Counted from the first letter of the stretch, positions 6,735 through 15,316 are shown. The stretch: 36,170 nt of DNA from Acidobacteriota bacterium (GCA_016184455.1 JACPCS010000124.1:1-36170); one strand, 5' to 3'. Made by a program: numbers and translations. The notes: generated from the sequence alone by a model not told the origin.

Positions 6735-7781
6735 ATGCGACTCTTTGCCACCTGCGCCATTCTTCTCGCGCTCGCGTGTTCCGCCCCGGCCCAGCAGCGA
6801 TCGACCGGGCAGGCGACGACCGGCAGCGGAACCGACGTCGCGGCGCGCGTCGGCAACCGGACCATCACGCTGAGCGAGGTGGACGAGCGGTGGCAGAAGA
6901 CGGAGCCGGCGAGCCGGGCCCAGGCGCTGCAGCAGCTCTATGACGGCCGCCGCGAGGCGCTCGAGGCGATGGTCGCCGAGATGCTCATCGCCGAGGCGGC
7001 CAAGGCCAAGGGCACCGATCCCGAGAAGTTCACCGAGGCCGAGATCGCGCGGCGTGTGCAGCCGGTCACCGACGGCCAGGTGATTTCCTTCTACCAGGAA
7101 AATCAGGCGCAGATGCAGGGGCGCACGCTCGAGGCCGTGAACCCCGCCATCCACCGGTACCTCGAGGAGCAGCAACGGTCGTCCGCCTACCGCGCCATGG
7201 TCGACGAGCTGCGCACAGCGGGCCCGCGCATCGAAGTGGTGCTCGACGCGCCGCGCTACGAGGTGGCGATCGCGCCAGACGATCCGTCGCTCGGCGCCGC
7301 GTCCGCGCCGGTCACGGTCGTCGAGTTCTCAGATTTCCAGTGCCCGTTCTGCCAGCGCGTGATGCCGACGCTCAAGAGGCTGCGCGAGTCGTACGGCGAT
7401 CGCGTGCGGATCGTGTGGAAGGACTTTCCGCTCACGTCGATTCACCCGCAGGCGTTCAGAGCCGCCGAGGCGGGCCAGTGTGCGAAGGAGCAGGGGAAGT
7501 TCTGGGAGTACCACGATCGACTGTTCGCCAACCAGCAGGCGCTCCAGCCGGAGTTCCTCAAGAAGTACGCGGATGAACTGGGGCTCGACGCGGCGAAGTT
7601 CGACGCGTGCCTCGATACCGCCAAGTACGCCGAGCGCGTGCAGGAGCACATGGGCATCGGCAACGCGCTCGGCGTCAGCTCCACGCCGTCGGTCTTCATC
7701 AACGGCCGCCTCGTCGCCGGCGCGCACCCGTACGAGACGTTCGCCGCGATCATCGACGAAGAGCTGGAGCGCAAGCGCTAG
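6735..7781 (+). CDS. Exported DsbA-family thiol oxidoreductase with SurA-like N-terminus
   Basis: The 348-residue product begins with an export signal (MRLFATCAILLALACSAPAQ); Cys15 is not in a clean lipobox, so type I cleavage after APA is more likely. Residues about 35-165 resemble the N-terminal helical module of SurA/PpiC proteins (VAARVGNRTITLSEVDERW, AEMLIAEAAKAKG) without a catalytic PpiC domain. Residues about 175-345 are a thioredoxin fold of the DsbA_4/BdbD type with active site CPFC at 203-206 and the cis-proline loop SSTPSVFING. It would form or rearrange disulfides in the periplasm. It is downstream of the TonB operon but has its own -10 box. A heptamer repeat follows its stop. 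Confidence 0.88.
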   Translation: MRLFATCAILLALACSAPAQQRSTGQATTGSGTDVAARVGNRTITLSEVDERWQKTEPASRAQALQQLYDGRREALEAMVAEMLIAEAAKAKGTDPEKFTEAEIARRVQPVTDGQVISFYQENQAQMQGRTLEAVNPAIHRYLEEQQRSSAYRAMVDELRTAGPRIEVVLDAPRYEVAIAPDDPSLGAASAPVTVVEFSDFQCPFCQRVMPTLKRLRESYGDRVRIVWKDFPLTSIHPQAFRAAEAGQCAKEQGKFWEYHDRLFANQQALQPEFLKKYADELGLDAAKFDACLDTAKYAERVQEHMGIGNALGVSSTPSVFINGRLVAGAHPYETFAAIIDEELERKR

Positions 7782-7817
7782 GTCAAAAGTCAAAAGTCAA
7801 AGGTTTGCCTTTTGCCT
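7782..7817. repeat. Heptamer tandem repeat pair at a convergent junction
   Basis: Three heptamers GTCAAAA, GTCAAAA, GTCAAAG (7782-7802) are followed after one base by two heptamers TTTGCCT (7804-7817). The halves are partly complementary (CAAAAG with CTTTTG), so a hairpin can form. It fills the whole gap between the DsbA-family gene and the converging quinone oxidoreductase and may serve as a bidirectional terminator. The same design recurs at 18620, 25101 and 35812. Confidence 0.75.
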
Positions 7818-8782
7818 TACGCTATCAGCACAATCTTCCCGTAGGCCCCCGGCTCCAGCACCGCCACGTGCGCCTTCGGCGCCTCGGCCAGCGGCAGCTC
7901 GCGGCCGACGACCGGCGTCACCGCGCCGTTCTCGAGCGCCGCGCCGAGCGCCGCGTGAATCACCCGATACTCCTCCGCCTCGGCGTTGAACATCGTCATC
8001 CCGAGCACGTCGGCGTCCTTGCTCATGATCTTGCGCGGGTCGATCTCGATGCGGCCGCGGTTGCCGACGACGATCACGCGCCCGTCGAGCGCGAGCAGAT
8101 CCAGATCGCGATCGAGGTTCGCGTTCGCCAGCATCTCGACGACGAGGTCGACACCGCGTCCGCCGGTCAGCGCGGGCACCTGGCTGAGATAGTCGGGGGC
8201 GCGGTGGTTCAGGACCTCATGCGCACCCTGCTCGCGCACGAGCTGGAGGCCGCGCTCGGTGCCCGCCGTGCCAATCACCCGCATGCCGTGGGCGCGCGCG
8301 AGCTGCACGGCCGCCGTGCCGACACCGCCGCTCGCGCCGTGCACGAGCACGGTCTCGCCCGGCCGCGCGCGGCCGCGGAGAAACAGGGCACGCCAGGCCG
8401 TGCTGTAAGGGACGCCGAGCGCCGCGCCCTGCTGGAACGAGACCCGCGCGGGCAGTGCGTGCACCTGCGCCTGCTCGCACAGCGTCGCCTCGGCGTACGC
8501 GCCGGTTCCCGCCGTGCCGTGCGTGTAGACCCGATCGCCGCGGCGGACGCGCGTGACATTCGGCCCGACCGCCTCGACGACGCCCGCCACATCGCTGCCC
8601 GGCGTGTACGGCAGGTTCGGCTTCCGGACGTACGTGCCCGCGCGAACGTAGGTCTCCACCGGATTGACGCCCGCTGCTGTCACGCGCACGAGCACCTGCC
8701 CGGGTCCCGGGGAGGGCGTGGGCACCTCTTCCAGCTTCATCACCTCGGGAGGCCCCCACTCGCGCACGACAATCGCTTTCAT
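7817..8782 (-). CDS. Zinc-independent quinone oxidoreductase (zeta-crystallin type MDR)
   Basis: The 321-residue protein has the medium-chain dehydrogenase layout: a GroES-like N-terminal domain (MKAIVVREWGPPEVMKLEEV, VRVTAAGVNPVETYVRAG, PYTPGSDVAGVVEAVG) and a Rossmann domain with the nucleotide motif HGASGGVGTAAVQLA at 148-161. The residues that bind zinc in alcohol dehydrogenases are missing, and NPVETYVR is typical of NADPH:quinone reductases. It would reduce quinones or reactive enones in the cytoplasm. ATG at 8780-8782 has a good Shine-Dalgarno sequence (AGGAG, spacing 5), which rules out the GTG two codons earlier. It stands alone: a palindrome cluster separates it from the amidohydrolase upstream. 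Confidence 0.9.
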   Translation of the reverse strand: MKAIVVREWGPPEVMKLEEVPTPSPGPGQVLVRVTAAGVNPVETYVRAGTYVRKPNLPYTPGSDVAGVVEAVGPNVTRVRRGDRVYTHGTAGTGAYAEATLCEQAQVHALPARVSFQQGAALGVPYSTAWRALFLRGRARPGETVLVHGASGGVGTAAVQLARAHGMRVIGTAGTERGLQLVREQGAHEVLNHRAPDYLSQVPALTGGRGVDLVVEMLANANLDRDLDLLALDGRVIVVGNRGRIEIDPRKIMSKDADVLGMTMFNAEAEEYRVIHAALGAALENGAVTPVVGRELPLAEAPKAHVAVLEPGAYGKIVLIA

Positions 8783-8820
8783 ACACACTCCTGGTCGATG
8801 CGATTCTGCCCGCGTTGATG

Positions 8821-8899
8821 CCGGGTCTGCGGCGCCCCGCTCGCGCGCGCCGCGAGACCCGGCCTACGAACGTGTGCGTACGTAGGGCGGGTCCCGCCG
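8821..8899. repeat. Cluster of three nested palindromes
   Basis: Three inverted repeats lie end to end between two minus-strand genes. CCGGGTCTGCGGCGC (8821-8835) pairs with 8847-8862, with one bulged base. CCTACG (8863-8868) pairs with CGTAGG (8881-8886). GGCGGG and CCCGCC (about 8887-8899) form a near loop-free hairpin. A piece of the first element (AGACCCGGCCTA) recurs at 27863-27874. This looks like a REP-like intergenic element or a strong transcription stop after the amidohydrolase gene; it lacks a T tract. Confidence 0.65.
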
Positions 8900-8903
8900 A
8901 GCG

Positions 8904-9812
8904 TCAAGCCATGCGAGGCGGACCCGCCGGGAACAGACGATCGAAATTACCACCGAAGACGAGCGACGCGTCGGCATCCGGAATGCCCAGTCCCTCGACG
9001 GTCGCTCGCTGTTCGTCGTAGATGCCGCGCTGCCACCCGCGCGGGAAGAACGACGAGTCTGTCCCGAAGAGCAGGCGCCGCGGACCGGCGACCGCGAGCG
9101 CCGAGCGAAACACCGCCTCGAGCGTCAGCCCAGGCGTGTAGCGGATCCAGCTGTTCGAGCTGGACGTGTCGAGATGCACGTTGGCGCACGCATCGGCCGC
9201 CATCAGCGCCTCGCGGAAGAGCCCGGCGCCGAAGTGCGGAATGATGAACGGGACCTGCGGGAAGGCGAGCGCCAGCCGCGCCACGCCCAGCGGGTCGCCG
9301 AGGCGCAGGTCGAAGCGGCTCGGCAGCCCGAGCCGCTTGCGCACGCCGACCGACAGCACGCCGCAGTGGACGAACACCGCCGCCCCCGGGATTGCGGCGG
9401 CCGCCTCCACGACGCGCAGCGTGCGGTCGTCGTCGAGCGGCACGTGGTGCATGGCGGGAAAGAGGCACATGACCCGCAGCTGCAGATCCGTCAGCGCGCG
9501 CCGGGCGCGCTCCGGCGCGTCGGGCGCAGATGGATCGAGCATGAAGAACCCGACGACGCGCGACCGATGACGGCCGACGGCGGCCGCGACCGATGCCTCG
9601 TCGCCGGGTACGCTGGCGATGAGCGCGGCCCGCGCGACGCCCTGCGCGTCGAGCTCACGCACCCAACGGTCGGCCAACGCCTCCGCGGGGCCGGGATCCT
9701 CCCATTGCAGCTCCCGGCAGAGCGAGGCGGCATCGTCTCCGCCGCCGCGCTGCTTCGCGAGCGCGGCGAAGAACGCGGTCGAAAAGAAATGACAATGCGC
9801 GTCGTCGATCAA
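8904..9812 (-). CDS. Amidohydrolase-2 family TIM-barrel metalloenzyme
   Basis: The 302-residue protein carries the markers of the amidohydrolase-2 family: N-terminal HxH (His6, His8 in DDAHCH), a further metal-ligand strand IIPHFG, FGTDSSFFPRGW as the aspartate-bearing strand, and the C-terminal GNFDRLF helix. Members hydrolyse or decarboxylate small aromatic and heterocyclic acids; the substrate here is unknown. No signal peptide is present. The start is TTG at 9810-9812, overlapping the TGA of the large TonB receptor, which indicates translational coupling. This suggests the enzyme works on material taken up by that receptor, an inference from context only. Confidence 0.85.
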   Translation of the reverse strand: MIDDAHCHFFSTAFFAALAKQRGGGDDAASLCRELQWEDPGPAEALADRWVRELDAQGVARAALIASVPGDEASVAAAVGRHRSRVVGFFMLDPSAPDAPERARRALTDLQLRVMCLFPAMHHVPLDDDRTLRVVEAAAAIPGAAVFVHCGVLSVGVRKRLGLPSRFDLRLGDPLGVARLALAFPQVPFIIPHFGAGLFREALMAADACANVHLDTSSSNSWIRYTPGLTLEAVFRSALAVAGPRRLLFGTDSSFFPRGWQRGIYDEQRATVEGLGIPDADASLVFGGNFDRLFPAGPPRMA

Positions 9813-12748
9813 AACGTCAACCGAAACCCGACCTGGCCGATCCGTTGTTCGGGCTGCTGGACGTCGCCGGCGAACGCCGTCGGCTGCATGAAGGAGGCGA
9901 GCGGCGTGCCTGTGGCCGACAGCCGCTGCGTCGTGAGGGGAGTGGACGGATTCTTCGCGTTGAACAGGTTGAAGACCTCACCGATGGCCTCGAGGCGCAC
10001 GCCTCCGCCCATCGCGAACGCCCGGCTGACGCGAAGGTTCACCTGCGAGAACGGCGCGCGCCGGCTGCAGTTCACCGTCTTGCACGCGCCCGCCTCTTCG
10101 ACCTTCGCGGTACCGTCGTCGTTCAGGCCCGCGAAGCGGTGCGCACGCTCGGTCTTGTCGTTCACGTTGCCGTCGCGGTTCAGATCGATCCCCTCGAACG
10201 TGTGAACCGGGAGCGCCGACCGGTAGAACAGCATCGGCGAGACGCGCAGCCCCCACGGTGCATCGACGATCCCGCTGACCGTGATGCGATGGCGCGCGTC
10301 GATGCGGCTCGACGGCCCCTGCTGCACGGGCGCGAACGGGTCCCGGACATCCTGCACCAGGTTCTGTGCGAGCTCGTCGTAGGCGGTGCCGACGTCGCTC
10401 GTGGCCTTCGCGAGCGTGTACGAGGCATTGAGATCGAGGCCGCGCGAGAACCGGCGGCGGATGGCGGCAATCAGCGCGTCGTAGCGGCTCGACCCTTTGC
10501 TGATCGCCGTCCGGAAGCCGATCGAGTTCGGCTGGATCGGCAAATCGCCGAGAAAGCGCCGGCCGTCCACCAGCGCGTTCGGGCGGAGCCGCATGTTGAG
10601 ATCGCGGCCGTCGACCCGCACGTAGTCGACGCTGACCGAGGTGGCCGGATCGAGCTCGCGCGCCCAGCCGAGGCTCGTCTGGTACGTGAAAGGCTGCTCC
10701 AGGGTCGGCGACACCACCTCGCCCGCCAGCGGCGGCGCGTTGGGGTTCACCAGGTTCTGCGCGGCAATCGTCGAGAGCGGGTCGGTCACGCGGAAGAACT
10801 GGCCGTCCGGCTGGCGGATACCGGCCGGCACGTTCGCGACGAAGACCGGGCCGCTGCCGCCGACGGCGTCAATGGCCGCAGTCAGCACGTTCGCATTCGT
10901 GTAGCCGAAATCGGTGTAGGTGCCCCATCCACCGCGGACGATCTCGCGTCCGGTGCCGTCCAGGTCGTACACGAACCCGACCCGGGGCTGGATGTTGTCG
11001 GTATCGCCGCGCGTCTCGGCGCCGAAGTCCTCGAGCGCGGTGCCGACGAACCGCCCGGACCGTCCCGCGGCCTGAAGGAGCTGGAAATTCGGGTTCCGGC
11101 TCTGATCGAATGGAATGCCGTCGACGTAGTCCCATCGCACGCCCAGGTTGAACGTCAGCCGTGGGCTGGCGCGCCACGTGTCCTGCACGAACAGTCCGTA
11201 TGTCTCGATGGGGATGTTGAAGTCGGTGGTGCCGCCAATCACGAGGATTGAGGTGACGGGACCGTTCACGTCATTGGCGCCCATCGTAAAGATGCCGCTC
11301 GTGCCCTGGCCGACCCGGATGAACAGGTGCGGCTCGTGCACCCAGTTGACGCCCGTCTTGAACTGATGGCCGAGGCCGCCGAGGCGGGCCGTCGTCCACG
11401 AGAAGTCGCTGCGGAGCTGCCACTTCGTCTGCTCGGTCCCCTGCGGCGCCGCGGGACTGGTGCCCGCCGTGACGCCGTTCGGGAACCGCAGGTGCGGGCC
11501 GGCACCCGTCGCGGGGATGTCGTTGACGAAGTCCGAGTACTGGAAGACGAGCTCGTTGAGCATCGATCCGCGCAGCACCCAGTTGTGATTCACGTTCGCC
11601 GAGTTGTAGGTGTTGTCGCTCGTCGCCCATGACGAGCGGGCCGCCCGCAGCCCGGCGCCCGTCGGCTGCGAGTTCGTGTCGCGCGCGTAGCGGAAGGCCA
11701 GGTAGTGCGCAGGCGTCGCGGTCGCCGTCACCTTCGCCGTCAAGAGGTTCTCCCGGAACCGCACGTCGAAGGCGCCGTTCTCGGACGGAAACAGGCCGAG
11801 CGTGTTGACGACCTGCGTCGTGTCCTGCTGCGTGCGTTCGAAGGCCGCGAAGAAGTGGGCGCGGTTTTCGACGATCGGCCCGCCGAGGCTGCCGCCGAAC
11901 TGGTACCGGCGGTAATCCTGCTTGCCCGTGTCGTTCACCCGCTCGCTGAAGGTCCGCGTGTTGAGGTGGTCGTCGCGGAGGAGCGTGAACCAGCTGCCCG
12001 CCAGGTCGTTGGTGCCGCTCTTGGTGACCACGTTCAGGACCGCGCCGCCCCGGCCGTACTCCGCCTCGAAGCGCTGCGTCATGAGGTTGAATTCCTGGAT
12101 CGCCTCGAGCGGATAGAGCTGCAGCAGGCCCCCGACGGTGTCGTCGTTGTTGTCGCCGCCGTCGACCACGTAGTTCACGTTGCGGCCGTTCCCGCCGCTG
12201 ATCTGCGGACTGTACTGGGTGCTCTTCGTCGAGTCCGAGTGAAATCCGAGACCAACTCCCGGGACCGTCGCCGCCAGGTTCGCAAACTGCCGTCCATTCA
12301 GCGGCAGACTCTCGATGCGCGCGATCTCGACCACCTCGCCGAGCGTCGACGAGGTCACGGGGACCACCGGCCTCTCGGCGACGACCGTCACGGTCTCGGT
12401 GAGCGGCGCCACGCGCAGCACGATCTCGAGGTCGGTGGTTCGCGCGATGTTGACGATGATGTCGCTGCGCTCGAAGCGCGTCAGGCCGGTGCGTTCCGCC
12501 GTGACCTCGTAGGTGCCGACCGGCAGCGCCGCCAGACGATAGGCTCCGTGCTCGTCGGTCGAAGCCGTCCGCGTGAAGCCGGTTGCGATGTGGCGGGCCT
12601 CGACCGTCGTGTCGGCAATGCCGACCTCCTGCTCGTCGATGACGCGGCCCGCGATGCTGCCGGTGGTCTGCTGGGCGAAGGCGGGAAGTGAGGTGGCGAG
12701 GAGGGCGCTCGCGATCCCAAGCCTCGCCAGAAGTGTCGAAGCGATCAC
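9809..12748 (-). CDS. Oar-like TonB-dependent receptor
   Basis: From GTG 12748 the product is 979 residues: signal peptide (MIASTLLARLGIASALLATSLPAFAQ), carboxypeptidase-regulatory-like domain (GSIAGRVIDEQEVGIADTTV, about 30-115), plug with VPGVG, the NVNYVVDGGDNND loop, FNLMTQRFEAEYGRGGAVLNVVTKSG, then a long barrel ending VGFRLTF with the terminal Phe recognised by BAM. This is the Oar/OmpA-related architecture that is greatly expanded in Acidobacteria and often linked to polymer or peptide uptake. GTG is chosen because the signal peptide starts there and a -10-like TACACT lies 9 bases upstream; a GTG at 12808 would lie inside the divergent gene. The last codon overlaps the TTG of the amidohydrolase. 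Confidence 0.92.
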   Translation of the reverse strand: MIASTLLARLGIASALLATSLPAFAQQTTGSIAGRVIDEQEVGIADTTVEARHIATGFTRTASTDEHGAYRLAALPVGTYEVTAERTGLTRFERSDIIVNIARTTDLEIVLRVAPLTETVTVVAERPVVPVTSSTLGEVVEIARIESLPLNGRQFANLAATVPGVGLGFHSDSTKSTQYSPQISGGNGRNVNYVVDGGDNNDDTVGGLLQLYPLEAIQEFNLMTQRFEAEYGRGGAVLNVVTKSGTNDLAGSWFTLLRDDHLNTRTFSERVNDTGKQDYRRYQFGGSLGGPIVENRAHFFAAFERTQQDTTQVVNTLGLFPSENGAFDVRFRENLLTAKVTATATPAHYLAFRYARDTNSQPTGAGLRAARSSWATSDNTYNSANVNHNWVLRGSMLNELVFQYSDFVNDIPATGAGPHLRFPNGVTAGTSPAAPQGTEQTKWQLRSDFSWTTARLGGLGHQFKTGVNWVHEPHLFIRVGQGTSGIFTMGANDVNGPVTSILVIGGTTDFNIPIETYGLFVQDTWRASPRLTFNLGVRWDYVDGIPFDQSRNPNFQLLQAAGRSGRFVGTALEDFGAETRGDTDNIQPRVGFVYDLDGTGREIVRGGWGTYTDFGYTNANVLTAAIDAVGGSGPVFVANVPAGIRQPDGQFFRVTDPLSTIAAQNLVNPNAPPLAGEVVSPTLEQPFTYQTSLGWARELDPATSVSVDYVRVDGRDLNMRLRPNALVDGRRFLGDLPIQPNSIGFRTAISKGSSRYDALIAAIRRRFSRGLDLNASYTLAKATSDVGTAYDELAQNLVQDVRDPFAPVQQGPSSRIDARHRITVSGIVDAPWGLRVSPMLFYRSALPVHTFEGIDLNRDGNVNDKTERAHRFAGLNDDGTAKVEEAGACKTVNCSRRAPFSQVNLRVSRAFAMGGGVRLEAIGEVFNLFNAKNPSTPLTTQRLSATGTPLASFMQPTAFAGDVQQPEQRIGQVGFRLTF

Positions 12749-12757
12749 AAATTCAAG

Positions 12758-12774
12758 AGTGTAGCAGGTAAGAT
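12758..12774. promoter_or_regulatory. Divergent, closely packed -10 boxes
   Basis: The two start codons (GTG 12748 minus, GTG 12781 plus) are only 32 bases apart. The minus strand has TACACT at 12758-12763, 9 bases before its GTG. The plus strand has TAAGAT at 12769-12774, 6 bases before its GTG. Both genes would be transcribed with little or no leader, and each -35 region would lie across or beyond the other promoter, so the two should interfere. Confidence 0.4.
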
Positions 12775-12780
12775 GCGCAC

Positions 12781-13023
12781 GTGATGACGTTCGAGGCGTC
12801 CGCGGCACTCACGCTTCTGTATGTCGCTGGAGTCGTCTGGGCGCTCCTGAGGTCTGACGCGCGCCCCCCCGAGCGCATCGTCCTGGCGCTCGTCTGGCCG
12901 CTCGGCCCCCTCGCCTTCGTGATCACCGTCACGATCCTGCTTGCCGCGTCGGCGATTGCCTATCCCGTGGTGACGGTGCCCGCCCTGGCCCTGCTGGCGG
13001 TGCTCTGGTGGATTATTCGTTGA
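12781..13023 (+). CDS. Small two-helix membrane protein
   Basis: The 80-residue protein has two hydrophobic spans: about 5-22 (SAALTLLYVAGVVWALL) and about 33-76, the latter long enough for two passes (IVLALVWPLGPLAFVITVTILLA, VVTVPALALLAVLWWII), separated by a charged loop RSDARPPER. No family is recognised. An in-frame ATG follows the GTG at 12784 and may be the real start. Its last 11 bases overlap the end of the convergent polyphosphate kinase gene. Coding character is supported by the hydrophobic pattern and the fitting -10 box. Confidence 0.65.
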   Translation: MMTFEASAALTLLYVAGVVWALLRSDARPPERIVLALVWPLGPLAFVITVTILLAASAIAYPVVTVPALALLAVLWWIIR

Positions 13024-15217
13024 TGGCGTCGGCGTAGTGCTTCAGCAGGAAGTCCTGTGCACTGAAGCTGCCTGACGCCGCATCGGGGCGTCCGTAGCGG
13101 CCCGAGGCGTCGAGCACCATGGCGCGGTCGGTGTCGCGGAGGTACGCCGCGAGCACCACGTCGCGCAGGTGGGCGCGCAGGTCCTCGTCCCGCACCGGCG
13201 TCATCGTTTCGACCCGCCGATCGAGGTTCCGCTCCATCAGGTCGGCGCTGCCGATGTACAGCTCCTCGTGACCGCCGTTCTCGAACCAGAAGATGCGCGA
13301 GTGCTCGAGGAAGCGGCCGACGATCGAGCGCACCCGGATGTTGTCGCTCACGCCCGGCACCCCTGGCCGCAGTGCGCAGATGCCGCGGACGATCAGGTCG
13401 ACGCTCACGCCGGCCTGCGAGGCCCGATAGAGCACCCGGATCATCTGATCGTCGGTGATGGCATTGACCTTCATGACGATCCGCGCGTCGCGACCGGCCC
13501 GCCCGTGCTCGGCCTCGCGCGAGATCAGCTCGGTGAGGCGCGTCCGCAACTGGATCGGCGCGACGAGCAGCCGCCGGAACTCCTTCTGATTCGAGTACCC
13601 GGTCAGGGAATTGAAGATCTCCGCCGTGTCGGCCACGATCTCCGGATCGGCAGTGAAGAGCCCGAGGTCGGTGTACACCTTCGCCGTCTCGGGGTTGTAG
13701 TTCCCGCTCGAGGTGTGCACGTACATCTGGATGCCGTCGGGCTCCTGCCGGACGACCAGGCACAGCTTCGCGTGCGTCTTGATATCGGCGAAGCCGTACA
13801 CCACGTGGATCCCGTGCGACTCGAGCCGCTTCGCCCACAGGATGTTGTTCCGCTCGTCGAAGCGCGCCTTCAGCTCCACGAGGACCGCCACCTGCTTGCC
13901 CGCCTCGGCGGCCTCGATCAGCAGATCGATGAGCGGTGGGTTCGCGCCGATCCGGTACAGCGTCATCTTGATCGCGACGACGTGCGGGTCGCGGACGGCG
14001 GCGCGCAGGAACGCCTCGACCGAGGTGAACGACTGATACGGATGGTGGACGAGCTGGTCCTGATAGCGGAGCTCGTCGAAGAGGACGTCCGGGTCCTCGT
14101 CGGGCGCCCACACCGACGGCGCCGAGAAGGGCGCGTCCTTGAGCTCCGGCCGGTGCAGCCGCGTGAGCTGCATCCAGTCGCTGAAGCCGAGACGCGCGTC
14201 GGTGCGGTCGACGAGGTCCTCGGTCATCTCGAAGTTGTCGATGAGGATGTTGAGGACGCGCGCCGGCATCGCGGGCCCGACCTGGAGGAGCGCCACCGCC
14301 CCGTGCCGCAGCTGCTTGAGGCTGGTTTCCACCGTCTCGAGCAGGTCGTCGGCTTCGGCCTGTTCGATCTCGAGATCGGCGTCGCGGACGATGCGGAACA
14401 GGTGCGCGCCCTTCACCTGGGTGCCCGGAAACAGCTCGTGGATATTCGCGCGGATGACGTCCTCGAGGAACACGAAGGTGAGGCTGCGCGGCGCGCCGAG
14501 CGCCTCCGGCAGCTGAATGAAGCGCGGCAGGACATCGGGGACCTTGACGCGCGCGAACTTGGTGCGCCCGCCGTGCCGCACCACGACGGCGAAATTCTTG
14601 CTCAGGTTCGAGACGAGCGGAAACGGATGGCCGGGATCGAAAGCCAGCGGCGTCAACACCGGGCAGATCTCGCGCGAGAAGTAGGCGTGCAGGTGCTCGC
14701 GGACGCTCTGGGACCACTCACCCGGCTCGAGCAGCACGATGCGCTCGTCGGCGAGGCGCGGACCGAGCTCCTGCCAGCACCCGGCAATCTCGTCGAGCAT
14801 CCGCAGCGCGCGGTCGCGCATCGCCTCGAGCTGCTGCTGCGTGTTCAGGCCGTCGGGCGCCACGTCCTCGATCCCCTCGCGCAGGTTCTTCTGCGTCGTC
14901 GAGATCCGGATCATGAAGAACTCGTCGAGGTTGGCCGCCGTGATGGCCAGAAACTTGACGCGCTCGAGCAGCGGATGCGACGGATCGAGCGCCTGATCCA
15001 GGACGCGCTGATTGAATTCGAGCCAGCTCAGCTCCCGATTGATGTAGAGCGACCGATTCTTGAGATCGCCCGGATCGACCTCCGGCGGGGGCACGACGCG
15101 AAGCGGCGGACGGCGCGTCGGACGGGGCAGCACGCGGCGTTCGGTCTCCTGCCGCCGTTCGGCAACGGCGGTGTCCCGGGGGGTCTCCATAAGGGTTCGC
15201 CAGTCGAGGTCGGGCAT
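13013..15217 (-). CDS. ppk1: Polyphosphate kinase 1
   Basis: The 734-residue enzyme makes and degrades polyphosphate from ATP. It has the four-domain PPK1 layout: N-terminal helical domain (SLYINRELSWLEFNQRVL, ANLDEFFMIR), head domain, and two phospholipase-D-like catalytic domains. Both histidines of the family are present: His482 in KTHAKLCLV (the phosphorylated residue, E. coli His435) and His639 in RFLEHSRIFWF (E. coli His592). About 50 basic, proline-rich residues precede the usual N-terminus. ATG 15217 is chosen; ATG 15190 is a good alternative, since TAAGAT at 15216-15221 could be its -10 box. It converges with a small membrane-protein gene and diverges from the aconitase-like gene across an inverted repeat. 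Confidence 0.95.
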   Translation of the reverse strand: MPDLDWRTLMETPRDTAVAERRQETERRVLPRPTRRPPLRVVPPPEVDPGDLKNRSLYINRELSWLEFNQRVLDQALDPSHPLLERVKFLAITAANLDEFFMIRISTTQKNLREGIEDVAPDGLNTQQQLEAMRDRALRMLDEIAGCWQELGPRLADERIVLLEPGEWSQSVREHLHAYFSREICPVLTPLAFDPGHPFPLVSNLSKNFAVVVRHGGRTKFARVKVPDVLPRFIQLPEALGAPRSLTFVFLEDVIRANIHELFPGTQVKGAHLFRIVRDADLEIEQAEADDLLETVETSLKQLRHGAVALLQVGPAMPARVLNILIDNFEMTEDLVDRTDARLGFSDWMQLTRLHRPELKDAPFSAPSVWAPDEDPDVLFDELRYQDQLVHHPYQSFTSVEAFLRAAVRDPHVVAIKMTLYRIGANPPLIDLLIEAAEAGKQVAVLVELKARFDERNNILWAKRLESHGIHVVYGFADIKTHAKLCLVVRQEPDGIQMYVHTSSGNYNPETAKVYTDLGLFTADPEIVADTAEIFNSLTGYSNQKEFRRLLVAPIQLRTRLTELISREAEHGRAGRDARIVMKVNAITDDQMIRVLYRASQAGVSVDLIVRGICALRPGVPGVSDNIRVRSIVGRFLEHSRIFWFENGGHEELYIGSADLMERNLDRRVETMTPVRDEDLRAHLRDVVLAAYLRDTDRAMVLDASGRYGRPDAASGSFSAQDFLLKHYADAINE

Positions 15218-15237
15218 CTTACCAGAGTCGTATGACA

Positions 15238-15280
15238 CGGTTCAGGTGGGCCCGTTCTGAGGCCGCTCCGACCTGAACCG
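15238..15280. promoter_or_regulatory. 10-bp inverted repeat between divergent genes
   Basis: CGGTTCAGGT at 15238-15247 is repeated exactly inverted as ACCTGAACCG at 15271-15280, with a 23-base spacer. It lies upstream of the -10-like TACTAT (15297-15302) of the aconitase-type gene and just behind the ppk1 start. Arm centres 33 bases apart equal about three helical turns, which fits a two-site operator; a cruciform is the alternative. Confidence 0.5.
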
Positions 15281-15316
15281 CTGCAGGACGGATGCCGTAC
15301 TATCTTCTCAGGACGC

